64,000 bases of DNA from Bacillota bacterium (GTDB lineage Bacteria; Bacillota; UBA4882; UBA8346). Below the pieces are notes generated by a model. That model was not told the origin of the DNA, ran no database searches, and was given only the letters and a program-made list of their open reading frames with translations. Shown here piece after piece: positions 45,504-54,501 of the stretch. How positions within the stretch are numbered: position 1 is the stretch's first letter; each line of letters starts with the position of its first letter. Location: the NCBI GenBank assembly GCA_023392595.1, contig JAEVYU010000009.1, positions 104,320 through 168,319 of the forward strand, given 5' to 3'. Position numbers and translations under genes: made by a program.

Positions 45504-46682
45504 ATGCGTACTCAAAAAATGGGTCTGAATAGCACCCATTTAATTCGTTCGTTTAATGCGGTTTCTGTCCTACAGACTTTATACCGGGAGGGAAGTGTAT
45601 CCCGGGCGCACTTGACGGAAGTAACGAAAATGAGCCCGGCGACCATAACCCGGATTATCGCCCAACTTATTGAACAGCGGGTGATCATTGAAGAACGGAT
45701 TGGGGAGTCCAATGGCGGTAGACGGCCCATCATCCTGCGTTTGAATTATGATCAACTATTCGTGGTGGGAGTCCAGATTCTCAGGGACCGGGTAGCTCTG
45801 GCGATTTCCGATATTAAAGGAAAAATGATAGTCAAGAAGGTATTCCAGCAATATTCTCTGGAACCGGACTCATTATTCAATGAAATTTCTGTAGAGCTCG
45901 AATCGCTTTTGAAAAACGCCCGGATTGATAAGGAATACCTATTGGGAGTGGGCATTGCCATTGCCGGGATAGTGGACAGTGAAAACGGTATTCTGCTGCG
46001 ATCGGTCAACCTGGGGTGGCGTGAGGTAGAAGTCGCCGCGAAATTGGAAAAGTTGCTGAATATTCCGGTTTTCGTGGAAAATGACGCTAACGCTGCCGCT
46101 CTTGCCGAAATGTGGTTTGGGGGAGCCAGGGAAATCTCAAGTATGATGTATATTCAGACAACTTCCGGGGTGGGCTCCGGGATAATCTATGATCGCCGCT
46201 TGCTTACCGGCAGCCGGGGGATGGCGGGGGAAATCGGGCATATCCCATTGTTTGCCAATGGGCAATTGTGCCGGTGCGGACAGCGGGGGTGCCTGGAAAC
46301 TTATCTTTATCTCCCTGACGTAATGCGCCGTTATACGGAAAGAACCGGTACTGTGCTTGAGAACGACAGCACAATATTTAAAGCGGCCGCAAACGGAGAC
46401 ATGGTTGCCCAATTAATGATTGCCGAAGCGATTGAAGCTTTGTCGGTATCTATTTCCTGGGCAGAGGTCATCTTGGATTTGGAGATGGTTATCATCGGGG
46501 GGGTTTGGGGTCGCATCGACGATTTTTATTTGGGTCAAATTAAGTCCAGGCTGCAAGGGGTGTTGGAACGGGGTGGAATCACTAAATCCGTAATCATTAA
46601 AGGTTCTGAACTGGGTGAAGACTCCGATTTATTAGGAGCGGTGGGCCTTGTCACCAACGAGTGGTTTACCCCGCCGATTTGA
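45504..46682 (+). CDS. ROK family transcriptional repressor (NagC/XylR type)
   Basis: 392 residues behind AGGAGAG. N-terminal winged helix (GSVSRAHLTEVTKMSPATIT) followed by a ROK sugar-kinase-like domain: VENDANAAALAEMWFGGA, GEIGHIPL, and the zinc motif CRCGQRGCLETY. NagC-type proteins sense GlcNAc-6-phosphate or free sugars. It is 139 bp upstream of an amino-sugar transport and catabolic operon on the same strand and is its likely repressor. Confidence 0.9.
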   Translation: MRTQKMGLNSTHLIRSFNAVSVLQTLYREGSVSRAHLTEVTKMSPATITRIIAQLIEQRVIIEERIGESNGGRRPIILRLNYDQLFVVGVQILRDRVALAISDIKGKMIVKKVFQQYSLEPDSLFNEISVELESLLKNARIDKEYLLGVGIAIAGIVDSENGILLRSVNLGWREVEVAAKLEKLLNIPVFVENDANAAALAEMWFGGAREISSMMYIQTTSGVGSGIIYDRRLLTGSRGMAGEIGHIPLFANGQLCRCGQRGCLETYLYLPDVMRRYTERTGTVLENDSTIFKAAANGDMVAQLMIAEAIEALSVSISWAEVILDLEMVIIGGVWGRIDDFYLGQIKSRLQGVLERGGITKSVIIKGSELGEDSDLLGAVGLVTNEWFTPPI

Positions 46683-46820
46683 AAGTTTTGATATAACCAC
46701 TTAATTTCATATTGAAAAAATGCCTTGAACTTATTACCGAAATACGGATTAAGGAGGTGAAAATCGCCGCGGATTGGACTCCTGGTAACAAAATAAAAAG
46801 ATCTAAAGGAGGAATGATTG

Positions 46821-48131
46821 GTGAGAAAGAGCTTGTACCTAGGGGCTGTTTTATTACTGGCGATGGTTTTCTGCGGAAGGAATATTTTTGCCGAAGATGT
46901 TGTAAACCTCAGAGTTTACAATTATTTAGACATGTCAAGCGCTGCTGCGCAGATTGAATTGGATCAAATCTGGGGGGCTTTCCAGAAAGCCAATCCCAAT
47001 ATTAAAATTGATTTGGAAAACCAATTCAACGAACCGTTTCATCAAAAACTTCAAGGATATATTGCTGCCGGGCAATTGCCGGATGTTATTTATATGTGGC
47101 CGGGCGGCCGATCGACATCCATCCATACCCAGCATTTGGTCAAAGATTTACGGCCGCTTTTAGGAAAAACAGCCAATGAATTTAACCCGGCGGCACTTGC
47201 ACCTCAGGCAGGAGGATATTTGGGAGAGATTCCGATCTGCGTAACTGCAACCAACGTCCTTTATGTCAATAAAAAAATGTTGTCGGATATGGGATTGTCC
47301 ATCCCCAAAACGTATGGCGATCTGAAAAACATTGCTAAGAAAATGAAAGCCGCAGGCAAAAGCACAATTTTAATGGGTTCTCAAGATTCCTGGGTGCCTC
47401 AATCCTGCATTTTCAGTATGATTGCCGGCCGACTTTGCGGCAATGAGTATATGGCTAAAATCATTAAAGGGGATGCCAAGTTTACCGATGCCCCATTCGT
47501 AAAATCATTGAAATTCTTCGATCAACTCTTTAAAGATGGAGTTCTCGATAAGAAAAATCTCCAAACTTCATACGGGGACGTTAACGGTTTATGGGTCTTC
47601 GGCAAAGCGCCGTTTATGATTGATGGCGACTGGAAAGTCGGGAATTTTCTGACCGATCCCAGCACGAAACAGGCACTCATTCCTGTTAAAGAACAATCCA
47701 ACTATGTGATGACTTTGTTCCCCAGTATTCCAGGTGAAATTATCCATAACTCCACATCTGTGGCGGCAGGCACCGGATTTGGAATGAGCGCAAAGATTCC
47801 TGCGGGTTCCGCCAAGGAGAAAGCGGCCTGGAAACTCATCTCTTATCTGGTCAGCCCGGGCGTAGAAAAAATCCGTTTGGAAACCGGGATGGCTTTCCCG
47901 GATCGCAAAGGTGTTACCAGTGATAACTTGGAGCCTTTTGCCAAAGAAAGGGCACGTTTTTCTTCCAGCTCGTATAATGCAACTTGGGTGTTGGATGATA
48001 AACTGGATGCCAGTATCGTAACTCCGCTAAACAATGGCCTCCAAGAGATTGGGCTGGGTATTTCCACTCCGGAACAAGTGGCTGCGGTGACTCAAAAGGC
48101 CTATGACGCTTGGAAGGCGGCTCAAAAGTAA
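46821..48131 (+). CDS. Family-1 ABC sugar-binding protein
   Basis: 436 residues. AAAGGAGG lies eight bases before GTG 46821; an in-frame TTG sits one codon earlier. Signal peptide YLGAVLLLAMVFCGRNIFA with cleavage near IFA-E; the Cys is not in a clear lipobox. Mature region: VVNLRVYNYLDMSS, LPDVIYMWPGG, YGDVNGLWVFGKAPFMIDGDW, the family-1 (MalE-like) pattern. By context it binds an oligosaccharide of amino sugars. Confidence 0.92.
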   Translation: MRKSLYLGAVLLLAMVFCGRNIFAEDVVNLRVYNYLDMSSAAAQIELDQIWGAFQKANPNIKIDLENQFNEPFHQKLQGYIAAGQLPDVIYMWPGGRSTSIHTQHLVKDLRPLLGKTANEFNPAALAPQAGGYLGEIPICVTATNVLYVNKKMLSDMGLSIPKTYGDLKNIAKKMKAAGKSTILMGSQDSWVPQSCIFSMIAGRLCGNEYMAKIIKGDAKFTDAPFVKSLKFFDQLFKDGVLDKKNLQTSYGDVNGLWVFGKAPFMIDGDWKVGNFLTDPSTKQALIPVKEQSNYVMTLFPSIPGEIIHNSTSVAAGTGFGMSAKIPAGSAKEKAAWKLISYLVSPGVEKIRLETGMAFPDRKGVTSDNLEPFAKERARFSSSSYNATWVLDDKLDASIVTPLNNGLQEIGLGISTPEQVAAVTQKAYDAWKAAQK

Positions 48132-48305
48132 TTTCGACGGATTTGAAAGTGCTTCCCGGGGGAAAGCGGTTATTTCAAACCTAAAGTATGGACGGTTTGA
48201 GGCGGAGGATGCCGAAAAAGCAGTTTATAATCAACCGATATACAAGAAAAATTTTTACATACTGCATGATTGTATATCCTGAACGTAAATTTACTTTCAA
48301 GGCAT

Positions 48306-48347
48306 TACGCATGACAGCCCTTCAAACGGGCTGTCATAAGAATCAAT
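48306..48347 (+). repeat. 42-bp hairpin repeat, copy 1
   Basis: Identical to 51814-51855. ATGACAGCCC and GGGCTGTCAT form a perfect 10-bp stem around a 7-base loop, followed by AAGAATCAAT. No T run. It lies in the 293-bp gap between the binding-protein and permease genes, where REP-like hairpins often protect upstream mRNA. Confidence 0.88.
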
Positions 48348-48424
48348 TAGCTACCGCTTACTATGAGACCATGACTTTAGACCAGGCCGAAAATCAACCA
48401 TGGGTTTTAAACGCGGAGGTAATC

Positions 48425-49372
48425 ATGGCGAAGGAAGAAATGCTTATTGTTCAGGGGAAACTCAGGAACCGTCAGCGGAAAAAATGGTGGACTGAGGAAC
48501 TGCGTGCTTATCTTATTTTGGTTTTGCCGGCTGTGCTGATCTATTATGCGGTAATGGCTTTCCCGTTTTTATATTCCTTGGTGCTTAGTTTGACCAACTA
48601 TACTTCGGGAGAATTAACAGCCGGAAATATCCACTTTATCGGATTCAAGCATTATTTGGATATGTTTGCGGATCCTTATTTTTGGATTTCACTAAAGAAT
48701 AATTTTACTATCATTATCATTTCGGTATTTGGCCAAATACCGATCGGCTTCATTTTGGCTTATATTTTACACCGGAAACATGTGAAAATGGCTGGTTTTT
48801 TTCAGTCGATGATTTATTTACCGACCATTATTTCAACTATTGTCGTTGGAATCCTCTGGCAATCTTTTTTCTCTCCTTACGGTAGCTTCACTGAAATCAT
48901 TCAACAGCTGATTCCGGGATGGGAAAACAACTTGTCGATTGACCCCCAAACTGCAATGGTCCCGGTTCTTCTGGCTATTTTGTGGATGTATACCGGGAAT
49001 TATTTAATTATTTTCCTGGCCCAAATCCAAAAGATTGATCCGGAAATTTTAGAAGCATCCAAGATTGACGGCGCATCGGAAGGGAAGATATTACGGTATA
49101 TCATATTGCCCGCCCTTTCGGGTGTTGTGGTCACCTGTATTATTTTAGCCATTTCTGGTTCCTTGAATAGTTTTGGACTCATTTTCGCCATGACCCAGGG
49201 CAATCCGGCCCGCCGAACCTCCGTATTGTCGCTCTATATGTATGATAGTGCATTTCGAGGCGCTCCTGATTACGGTTTGGCCAATGCGATATCCATCTTC
49301 ATGGTGGTGATTAGTTTTGCGTTGGTCATACTTACCAAGGCGCTGGAGAAACGGTTTGGAGGGAAAGATTGA
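48425..49372 (+). CDS. ABC sugar transporter permease (MalF type)
   Basis: 315 residues from ATG 48425 behind GCGGAGGT. In-frame extension to 48188 runs through the hairpin repeat and is not protein-like. Six helices, starting LRAYLILVLPAVLIYYAVMAF. Coupling motif EASKIDGASEGKILRYIILP (EAA loop). It forms the channel with the next gene. Confidence 0.92.
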   Translation: MAKEEMLIVQGKLRNRQRKKWWTEELRAYLILVLPAVLIYYAVMAFPFLYSLVLSLTNYTSGELTAGNIHFIGFKHYLDMFADPYFWISLKNNFTIIIISVFGQIPIGFILAYILHRKHVKMAGFFQSMIYLPTIISTIVVGILWQSFFSPYGSFTEIIQQLIPGWENNLSIDPQTAMVPVLLAILWMYTGNYLIIFLAQIQKIDPEILEASKIDGASEGKILRYIILPALSGVVVTCIILAISGSLNSFGLIFAMTQGNPARRTSVLSLYMYDSAFRGAPDYGLANAISIFMVVISFALVILTKALEKRFGGKD

Positions 49373-50232
49373 TGAAAAAGAAAACCGGTGGCAGTCATAA
49401 GGTTGATAGTGATCTGAGTGGAATCGCCCATGGTTTGATATATTTCGTCCTTGTAATATTTACGGTCCTGACAATTTATCCTCTTTTCTGGTTGCTGCTG
49501 AGTTCATTGAAAACGACCCAAGAGTTTCAATTGAATAAATTAGGCCTGCCGGTTCACTGGACGATTATCAATTACCCGATAGCATGGAAAATCGGAAATT
49601 TTGGAGTGTTGTTTATCAACAGTTTATTTTATACGATTGGGTCGACTTTAGCGGTTGTTTTATTATCACTAGCCGCCGGATTTGCTTTTGCCAAGATTAA
49701 GTTCAAGGCGACCACTTTTTTACATGGCAGTTTTGTGATCGGTATTTTATTAACCATTCAGTCGTTAATGATTCCTCTTTTTTTGGTGGCCAGTTTGTTG
49801 CATTTAACGGACACCCGCTTGGGGGTGATTATTCCTTATATCGGGATGGGTTTGCCGTTGGGAATTTACTTGTGTACGGAATATATCAAAAGTATCCCGG
49901 ATGCGGTGATTGAATCGGCCCGGATGGAAGGCGCGGGTTATTTGAAGGTATTCTTCTCCATTATTATACCGATGGCCCGGCCGGCTGTTATCACACTGGC
50001 AATATTGAATATCGCCTGCGTTTGGAATGAGTTTATGCTGATTAATATGCTGGTATCCAAAGATACCTTGCGCTCCCTGCCGGTAGGGATTTTTAGATTT
50101 TCCGGGGCCCTGGCTTCCGACTATGGTAAACAATTTGCAGCTTTAATGATTGGATTAATACCGATGGTGATTTTTTATTTGGGTTTCCGAAAGCAACTTA
50201 CCGAAGGCGTTTCCGCCGGAGCCGTCAAGTAA
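49372..50232 (+). CDS. ABC sugar transporter permease (MalG type)
   Basis: 286 residues, ATG 49372 overlapping the previous stop (TGATG). Six helices, with LPLGIYLCTEYIKSIPDAVI and ESARMEGAGYLKVFFSIIIP (EAA motif). No ATPase gene is in the operon, so a shared MsmX-type ATPase elsewhere is likely, as in many Bacillota sugar importers. Confidence 0.92.
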   Translation: MKKKTGGSHKVDSDLSGIAHGLIYFVLVIFTVLTIYPLFWLLLSSLKTTQEFQLNKLGLPVHWTIINYPIAWKIGNFGVLFINSLFYTIGSTLAVVLLSLAAGFAFAKIKFKATTFLHGSFVIGILLTIQSLMIPLFLVASLLHLTDTRLGVIIPYIGMGLPLGIYLCTEYIKSIPDAVIESARMEGAGYLKVFFSIIIPMARPAVITLAILNIACVWNEFMLINMLVSKDTLRSLPVGIFRFSGALASDYGKQFAALMIGLIPMVIFYLGFRKQLTEGVSAGAVK

Positions 50233-50279
50233 GTGAATGTATGTAAGTCGAATGCGACGATAAAAGGAGTTATTCCCCG

Positions 50280-51809
50280 ATGAGTTACGATGAGCTGGAT
50301 TTATTATTAGGAGAGATGTTTCTATTTGGATTTCAAAGCCGGGAGCTAACAGAGGAGATGAGAGAGGATTATCGGACTTTTCCAGTCGGCGGTTTTATCT
50401 TCTTTCGCCGGAATATCGAAAGTATTTCTCAAGTTCAAAAATTAACCGGAGATTTGCAAGAAATGAACGCTGCGGTCCGCCCCGGTATTCCATTGGTAAT
50501 CGCTGTTGATCAAGAAGGCGGTAGTCTTTCGCCCTTAAGGGGAATCGTTACCTCGTTGCCGGGGAACATGGGGATTGCCGCTACCCATGAATTATCGGCC
50601 GCTTATTTCGCCGGCCGGACCATCGGAAATGATTTACAAACAATGGGTATCAATCTCAATTTGACACCGGTACTGGATTTGGCTTTACAGTCCAATCCGG
50701 TTGTCGGCACGCGGGCTTTTAGCGATAAGCCTGAATTGGTGGCTGCTATGGGCCGGGAATACGCCAAGGGTTTGTTCGATAGCGGCATGCTGTTTACAGG
50801 GAAGCATTTTCCCGGGCACGGCAGTTGCAAAGAAGATTCGCACATCTCGATTCCGGTCTGCCGTGAAACTGTGGAAACGTTGAAACAACGTGACTTGATT
50901 CCGTTTCGGGAATTAATGAAATTGCAAGCCGCTTCTATCATGATGGCCCATGTCAAATATCAAAATTTTGACTCTGAAAATCCGGCGTCCTTATCCCCTG
51001 GGATCATCCAGGGATTGTTGCGGGAGCAACTCGGCTATCAAGGCGTGATTTTGACCGATTGTCTGGAAATGGACGCCGTTCAAAAATTGGTTCCGTATCC
51101 CGAAGATGCGCTGCGAGCCATTGAAGCCGGAGCGGATATCATCGTCATCAGCCATACGCTCAGGCACCAACATGCAAGCTATCAGGCTGTGCGCGATGGG
51201 GTGAAAAGTGGTAGAATTAAAACATCGCGGCTGGAAGAATCCTATCAGCGAATTGTCAAATGGAAAAAGAACATTGGCCGACAAGTTCAGACTCCTTTCC
51301 ATTCATCCTGGTTGGCCCGAACATTAGCCGAGCATGTTGTTACATTAGGGGACTATCATCAGAACTGGAAATTTGACAACAGTCCGCTCATCCTGATGAC
51401 CCCGGAAATGGGCCGGGCAACCTTTGCGGAAGATTGTACCGAGATTGACCGATTGGCCGATGAATTAAGAGCGATTCAGGTTCCTTGCACGCATTACCAT
51501 TGTGATGAGAATCCATCCGATGGTGCGATTGAGCGGCTACTGGACAAGGTAAGGGCCGTTGAAGCCGGAAAAGTTGTTTTTGTGGTCAGTAATGTTTTCA
51601 ATTCACCCGGACAAATCCGCTGTATTGAAAAATTGGCCGCCATGAAGCAAGTATTGCTGATTAGTACCAGAAATCCCCGGGAACTTGCAACATTTGGACC
51701 GGAATACCCCAAGATTTTTACATACAGTACGGAGGTCTTGGTACTAAGGGCTCTAGCGAAAGTTTTAAACGGGAACCTTGAGGCTAAAGGCAGGATGCCG
51801 ATTGATTAA
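50280..51809 (+). CDS. Glycoside hydrolase family 3, NagZ-like N-acetylglucosaminidase
   Basis: 509 residues behind AAAGGAG. GH3 N-terminal barrel with AVDQEGGSLSPL, the NagZ motif KHFPGHGSCKEDSHISIP (His of the flexible loop acting as acid/base) and the Asp nucleophile in VILTDCLEMDAV. A C-terminal domain of about 170 residues follows. No signal peptide, so it acts in the cytoplasm on imported GlcNAc-containing saccharides (chitobiose or muropeptides), releasing GlcNAc. Confidence 0.9.
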   Translation: MSYDELDLLLGEMFLFGFQSRELTEEMREDYRTFPVGGFIFFRRNIESISQVQKLTGDLQEMNAAVRPGIPLVIAVDQEGGSLSPLRGIVTSLPGNMGIAATHELSAAYFAGRTIGNDLQTMGINLNLTPVLDLALQSNPVVGTRAFSDKPELVAAMGREYAKGLFDSGMLFTGKHFPGHGSCKEDSHISIPVCRETVETLKQRDLIPFRELMKLQAASIMMAHVKYQNFDSENPASLSPGIIQGLLREQLGYQGVILTDCLEMDAVQKLVPYPEDALRAIEAGADIIVISHTLRHQHASYQAVRDGVKSGRIKTSRLEESYQRIVKWKKNIGRQVQTPFHSSWLARTLAEHVVTLGDYHQNWKFDNSPLILMTPEMGRATFAEDCTEIDRLADELRAIQVPCTHYHCDENPSDGAIERLLDKVRAVEAGKVVFVVSNVFNSPGQIRCIEKLAAMKQVLLISTRNPRELATFGPEYPKIFTYSTEVLVLRALAKVLNGNLEAKGRMPID

Positions 51810-51813
51810 GTAG

Positions 51814-51855
51814 TACGCATGACAGCCCTTCAAACGGGCTGTCATAAGAATCAAT
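51814..51855 (+). repeat. 42-bp hairpin repeat, copy 2
   Basis: Identical to the copy at 48306-48347. Begins 4 bases after the NagZ stop. Confidence 0.88.
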
Positions 51856-51908
51856 GAAAATAAAACGAGCCGAAGGATACACCCTAAAACGACGAAGTTT
51901 TATTTTCA
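51855..51908 (+). repeat. Inverted-repeat element bounded by TGAAAATAAAAC
   Basis: Perfect 12-bp arms TGAAAATAAAAC (51855-51866) and GTTTTATTTTCA (51897-51908) enclosing 30 bp. It abuts the hairpin repeat on one side and the 53-bp element on the other. No second copy seen in this window. Confidence 0.7.
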
Positions 51909-51909
51909 T

Positions 51910-51962
51910 AGTAGAGCGTATCTTCCCCGGTTCTGATTGTTATTTTTACGATACGCTCTACT
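51910..51962 (+). repeat. Palindromic element, AGTAGAGCGTATC family, copy B
   Basis: 53 bp with perfect 13-bp ends AGTAGAGCGTATC and GATACGCTCTACT. Inverse orientation relative to the copy at 36931. Interior shares TCTGATTG with copy A. Confidence 0.82.
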
Positions 51963-52026
51963 AGGCATCGTAAGCCGTTTATTCGTTTATTCACAAATAT
52001 TATCGATAAGGAAGGTTGACAAAATC

Positions 52027-53058
52027 ATGACCCATCATATGTATAGCGAGATTCAGGAACAACCGCGTTTGGTGCAGGAAACCGCGGCCGCCAACGAGGC
52101 TATGATTGATAAAATTGTAAATTCGATTCGGCAAAAACCCATCCATTCATCTTTCTTAGTGGCCCGAGGAACCTCTGATCATATCGGGATCTATGCCAAA
52201 TATTTGGGGGAATATTTTTTAGGATTACCCGTATGTTTGGCAGCCTCTTCCATTGTTAATTTATATCAACGGAAGCTGGATCTGTCCACTGCTCTGACCC
52301 TAGCGATTTCACAGTCGGGGGAAGGACCGGATGTGATCGGCGTGGTGAAGGAAAGTAACCGGCAACAAGGGTTATCCATAGCCGTTACCAATTACCCCAA
52401 TTCAAACCTGGCCAAGGAAGCCACGTATCTCTTGGATTGCCGGGCCGGAGAGGAAAAAAGTGTGGCCGCCACCAAGACCTGTACGACTTCGATGATGGTT
52501 TTGGCCGCGCTGATTCAAAAATGGTCGGGCATCGATGGGCATCTTGAATTGATACCGCGGTTAATCGATGAGGTAATCTCACGCTCCGATGAGATTGCTG
52601 CTAAAGTTGGACCTTTTAAGGATTCCGAAAGCTGTGTCGTTTTGGCTCGCGGATTTAATTATGCTTCAGCACTGGAAAGCGCTCTAAAAATTCAGGAGAC
52701 TTGTTACGTGAATGCCCGGGGGTTTTCAACCGCCGATTTTCAACACGGACCGATTGCAATGTTGCATGAGGGGTTTCCGGTGATTGTCTATGCTTTTAAA
52801 GGCCCGGCAATGGCCGGTACTTTGGATTTGTTGACCTATTTAAAAGAAATCGGCACCCATACTTTATTGATTACCAATGAAAAAAGTTTATTGCCGGTTT
52901 GCGCAGAGAATTTTTACATCCCGGAAGATTATCCGGAGGAGATTACCCCCTATATCTCAGTGGTATTCGGACAGATGTTTGCCTATTTTTTAGCGTTGGC
53001 CAAGGGACTGGATCCCGATACTCCCCGGGGGCTTCGAAAAGTAACAAAAACTCTATAG
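52027..53058 (+). CDS. SIS-domain sugar isomerase/deaminase (GlmS C-half-like)
   Basis: 343 residues from ATG 52027 behind AAGGAAGG. Two SIS domains as in the isomerase half of GlmS: FLVARGTSDHIGIYAKY, SQSGEGPDVIGVVKES, the sugar-phosphate site EEKSVAATKTCTTS, and FSTADFQHGPIAML. There is no glutaminase domain, so it would act as glucosamine-6-phosphate deaminase (GlmD or AgaS-like), giving fructose-6-phosphate and ammonia. Amino-sugar context supports this; a fructoselysine-type activity is an alternative. Confidence 0.85.
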   Translation: MTHHMYSEIQEQPRLVQETAAANEAMIDKIVNSIRQKPIHSSFLVARGTSDHIGIYAKYLGEYFLGLPVCLAASSIVNLYQRKLDLSTALTLAISQSGEGPDVIGVVKESNRQQGLSIAVTNYPNSNLAKEATYLLDCRAGEEKSVAATKTCTTSMMVLAALIQKWSGIDGHLELIPRLIDEVISRSDEIAAKVGPFKDSESCVVLARGFNYASALESALKIQETCYVNARGFSTADFQHGPIAMLHEGFPVIVYAFKGPAMAGTLDLLTYLKEIGTHTLLITNEKSLLPVCAENFYIPEDYPEEITPYISVVFGQMFAYFLALAKGLDPDTPRGLRKVTKTL

Positions 53059-53073
53059 GCAAAAGGAGAATGG

Positions 53074-54501
53074 ATGATGAGTGCGATGATCGGTGAAATT
53101 CGACCCAAAATGATTCCGGTGCTGGATCCCGATTTTATTCCGGCGGTTTTAGAAAATAAAGCATTTTCCGAGGCCGTTGAAAAAAGTGGTCAAGGGACCC
53201 CGGTGCTGATTGGCTTGGAAAGGGATCAACATCAGGTGAGAGTTTTGAATACGGAAGTATTTCCCGAAGGCCAAGATAGGGATGAGTGTAATTTTTCCCA
53301 CATCGAACGGCTAATCAAGACGCTTTTATGGATTCATGGCGGTTGGAAAATAAGTTTTTTCGGCCCCCGGAAACTGTTTCAGCAAATTAAGCAAGCCTAT
53401 TCCCAGGGTGGTAGCAGGGAGTTCGACGCTGACTTTATGAGCCGAGTCTATGAGAAAGAGTTTCTAGTCGAATGGATCGGCGAGGAATCCCAATTTCCAA
53501 AAGCATTTGAAAAGACCGAAACTCTTGGCGGAGCCTTGGATGGGTACAGGATCGGCTTTGATGCCGGCGGCAGCGACCGGAAAGTGGCAGCCCTGGACGA
53601 TGGTAAAGTCGTTTTTAGTGAAGAAGTGATTTGGCATCCCAAGACTCAAAGCGATCCTGATTATCATTACCGGGAAATCAGGGCGGCTATCGAAAAGGCC
53701 GCCGGTTTCCTGCCGAGGGTCGATGGGATCGGGGTTAGTTCCGCCGGAATTTATGTCAACAACAGGACCATGGTGGCCTCCCTCTTTAATAAGGTGCCAA
53801 AGGATTTATTTGATGAAAAGATCAAAGATATTTATGGGAGAATCGCTTCGGACTTGGGAAATATTCCAATTCAAGTCCGCAACGATGGCGACGTTACAGC
53901 CCTTGCGGGCGCCATGTCCCTGGAAGACAATAAGATTTTAGGAATCGCCATGGGAACCAGCGAGGCTGCGGGATATATTGATGGCGCCGGAAATATTACC
54001 GGCTGGCTCAACGAGTTGGCTTTTGTCCCGGTTGACTTGAGCACCGGGGCGGCAGTCGATGAGTGGTCCGGAGACTATGGCTGCGGAGTCAAATATTTTT
54101 CCCAGGACGGCGTGATTCGTCTGGCGCCTAAGGCTGGGATTGAACTCGATCCAAACCTGACACCCGCCGAAAAACTGAAAGCCGTTCAGGAATTGATGAA
54201 GAACTTGGATTCAGGGGCGAAAAAGGTTTATGAAACCCTTGGCTGTTATTTGGGTTATTCCCTTGCCTATTACGCATCCTTTTATTCCCTTAAACACGTG
54301 TTGATTTTGGGAAGAGTCACTTCAGGGGCAGGCGGAGAGATTATTTTAAACGTGGCCCGTGAAGTCCTTAAAAATGAGTTTCCGGAGCTGGCAAATGGTA
54401 TTACGCTTCACTTGCCGGATGAAAATGACCGCCGGGTTGGTCAGGCAATCGCTGCCGCCAGTTTACCGGTATTACGCTTAGAAAAGGAGTCTTCGAAATG
54501 A
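53074..54501 (+). CDS. ASKHA-fold sugar kinase, probable GlcNAc/GlcN kinase
   Basis: 475 residues behind AAAGGAG. An N-terminal domain of about 150 residues (VLDPDFIPAVLENKAF) without a recognised family is followed by an ASKHA kinase: phosphate loop IGFDAGGSDRKVAAL, GIGVSSAGIYVNNR, and GIAMGTSEAAGYIDG with NDGDVTALAGA. Probably phosphorylates a hexosamine. The ROK zinc motif is missing and the N-terminal domain is unusual. It overlaps the deacetylase gene by 4 bp. Confidence 0.75.
   Translation: MMSAMIGEIRPKMIPVLDPDFIPAVLENKAFSEAVEKSGQGTPVLIGLERDQHQVRVLNTEVFPEGQDRDECNFSHIERLIKTLLWIHGGWKISFFGPRKLFQQIKQAYSQGGSREFDADFMSRVYEKEFLVEWIGEESQFPKAFEKTETLGGALDGYRIGFDAGGSDRKVAALDDGKVVFSEEVIWHPKTQSDPDYHYREIRAAIEKAAGFLPRVDGIGVSSAGIYVNNRTMVASLFNKVPKDLFDEKIKDIYGRIASDLGNIPIQVRNDGDVTALAGAMSLEDNKILGIAMGTSEAAGYIDGAGNITGWLNELAFVPVDLSTGAAVDEWSGDYGCGVKYFSQDGVIRLAPKAGIELDPNLTPAEKLKAVQELMKNLDSGAKKVYETLGCYLGYSLAYYASFYSLKHVLILGRVTSGAGGEIILNVAREVLKNEFPELANGITLHLPDENDRRVGQAIAAASLPVLRLEKESSK

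Noticed and set aside
48188..48424. N-terminal extension of the MalF-type permease
   Set aside because: It runs through the 42-bp hairpin repeat and lacks protein-like character; ATG 48425 has a strong ribosome site.
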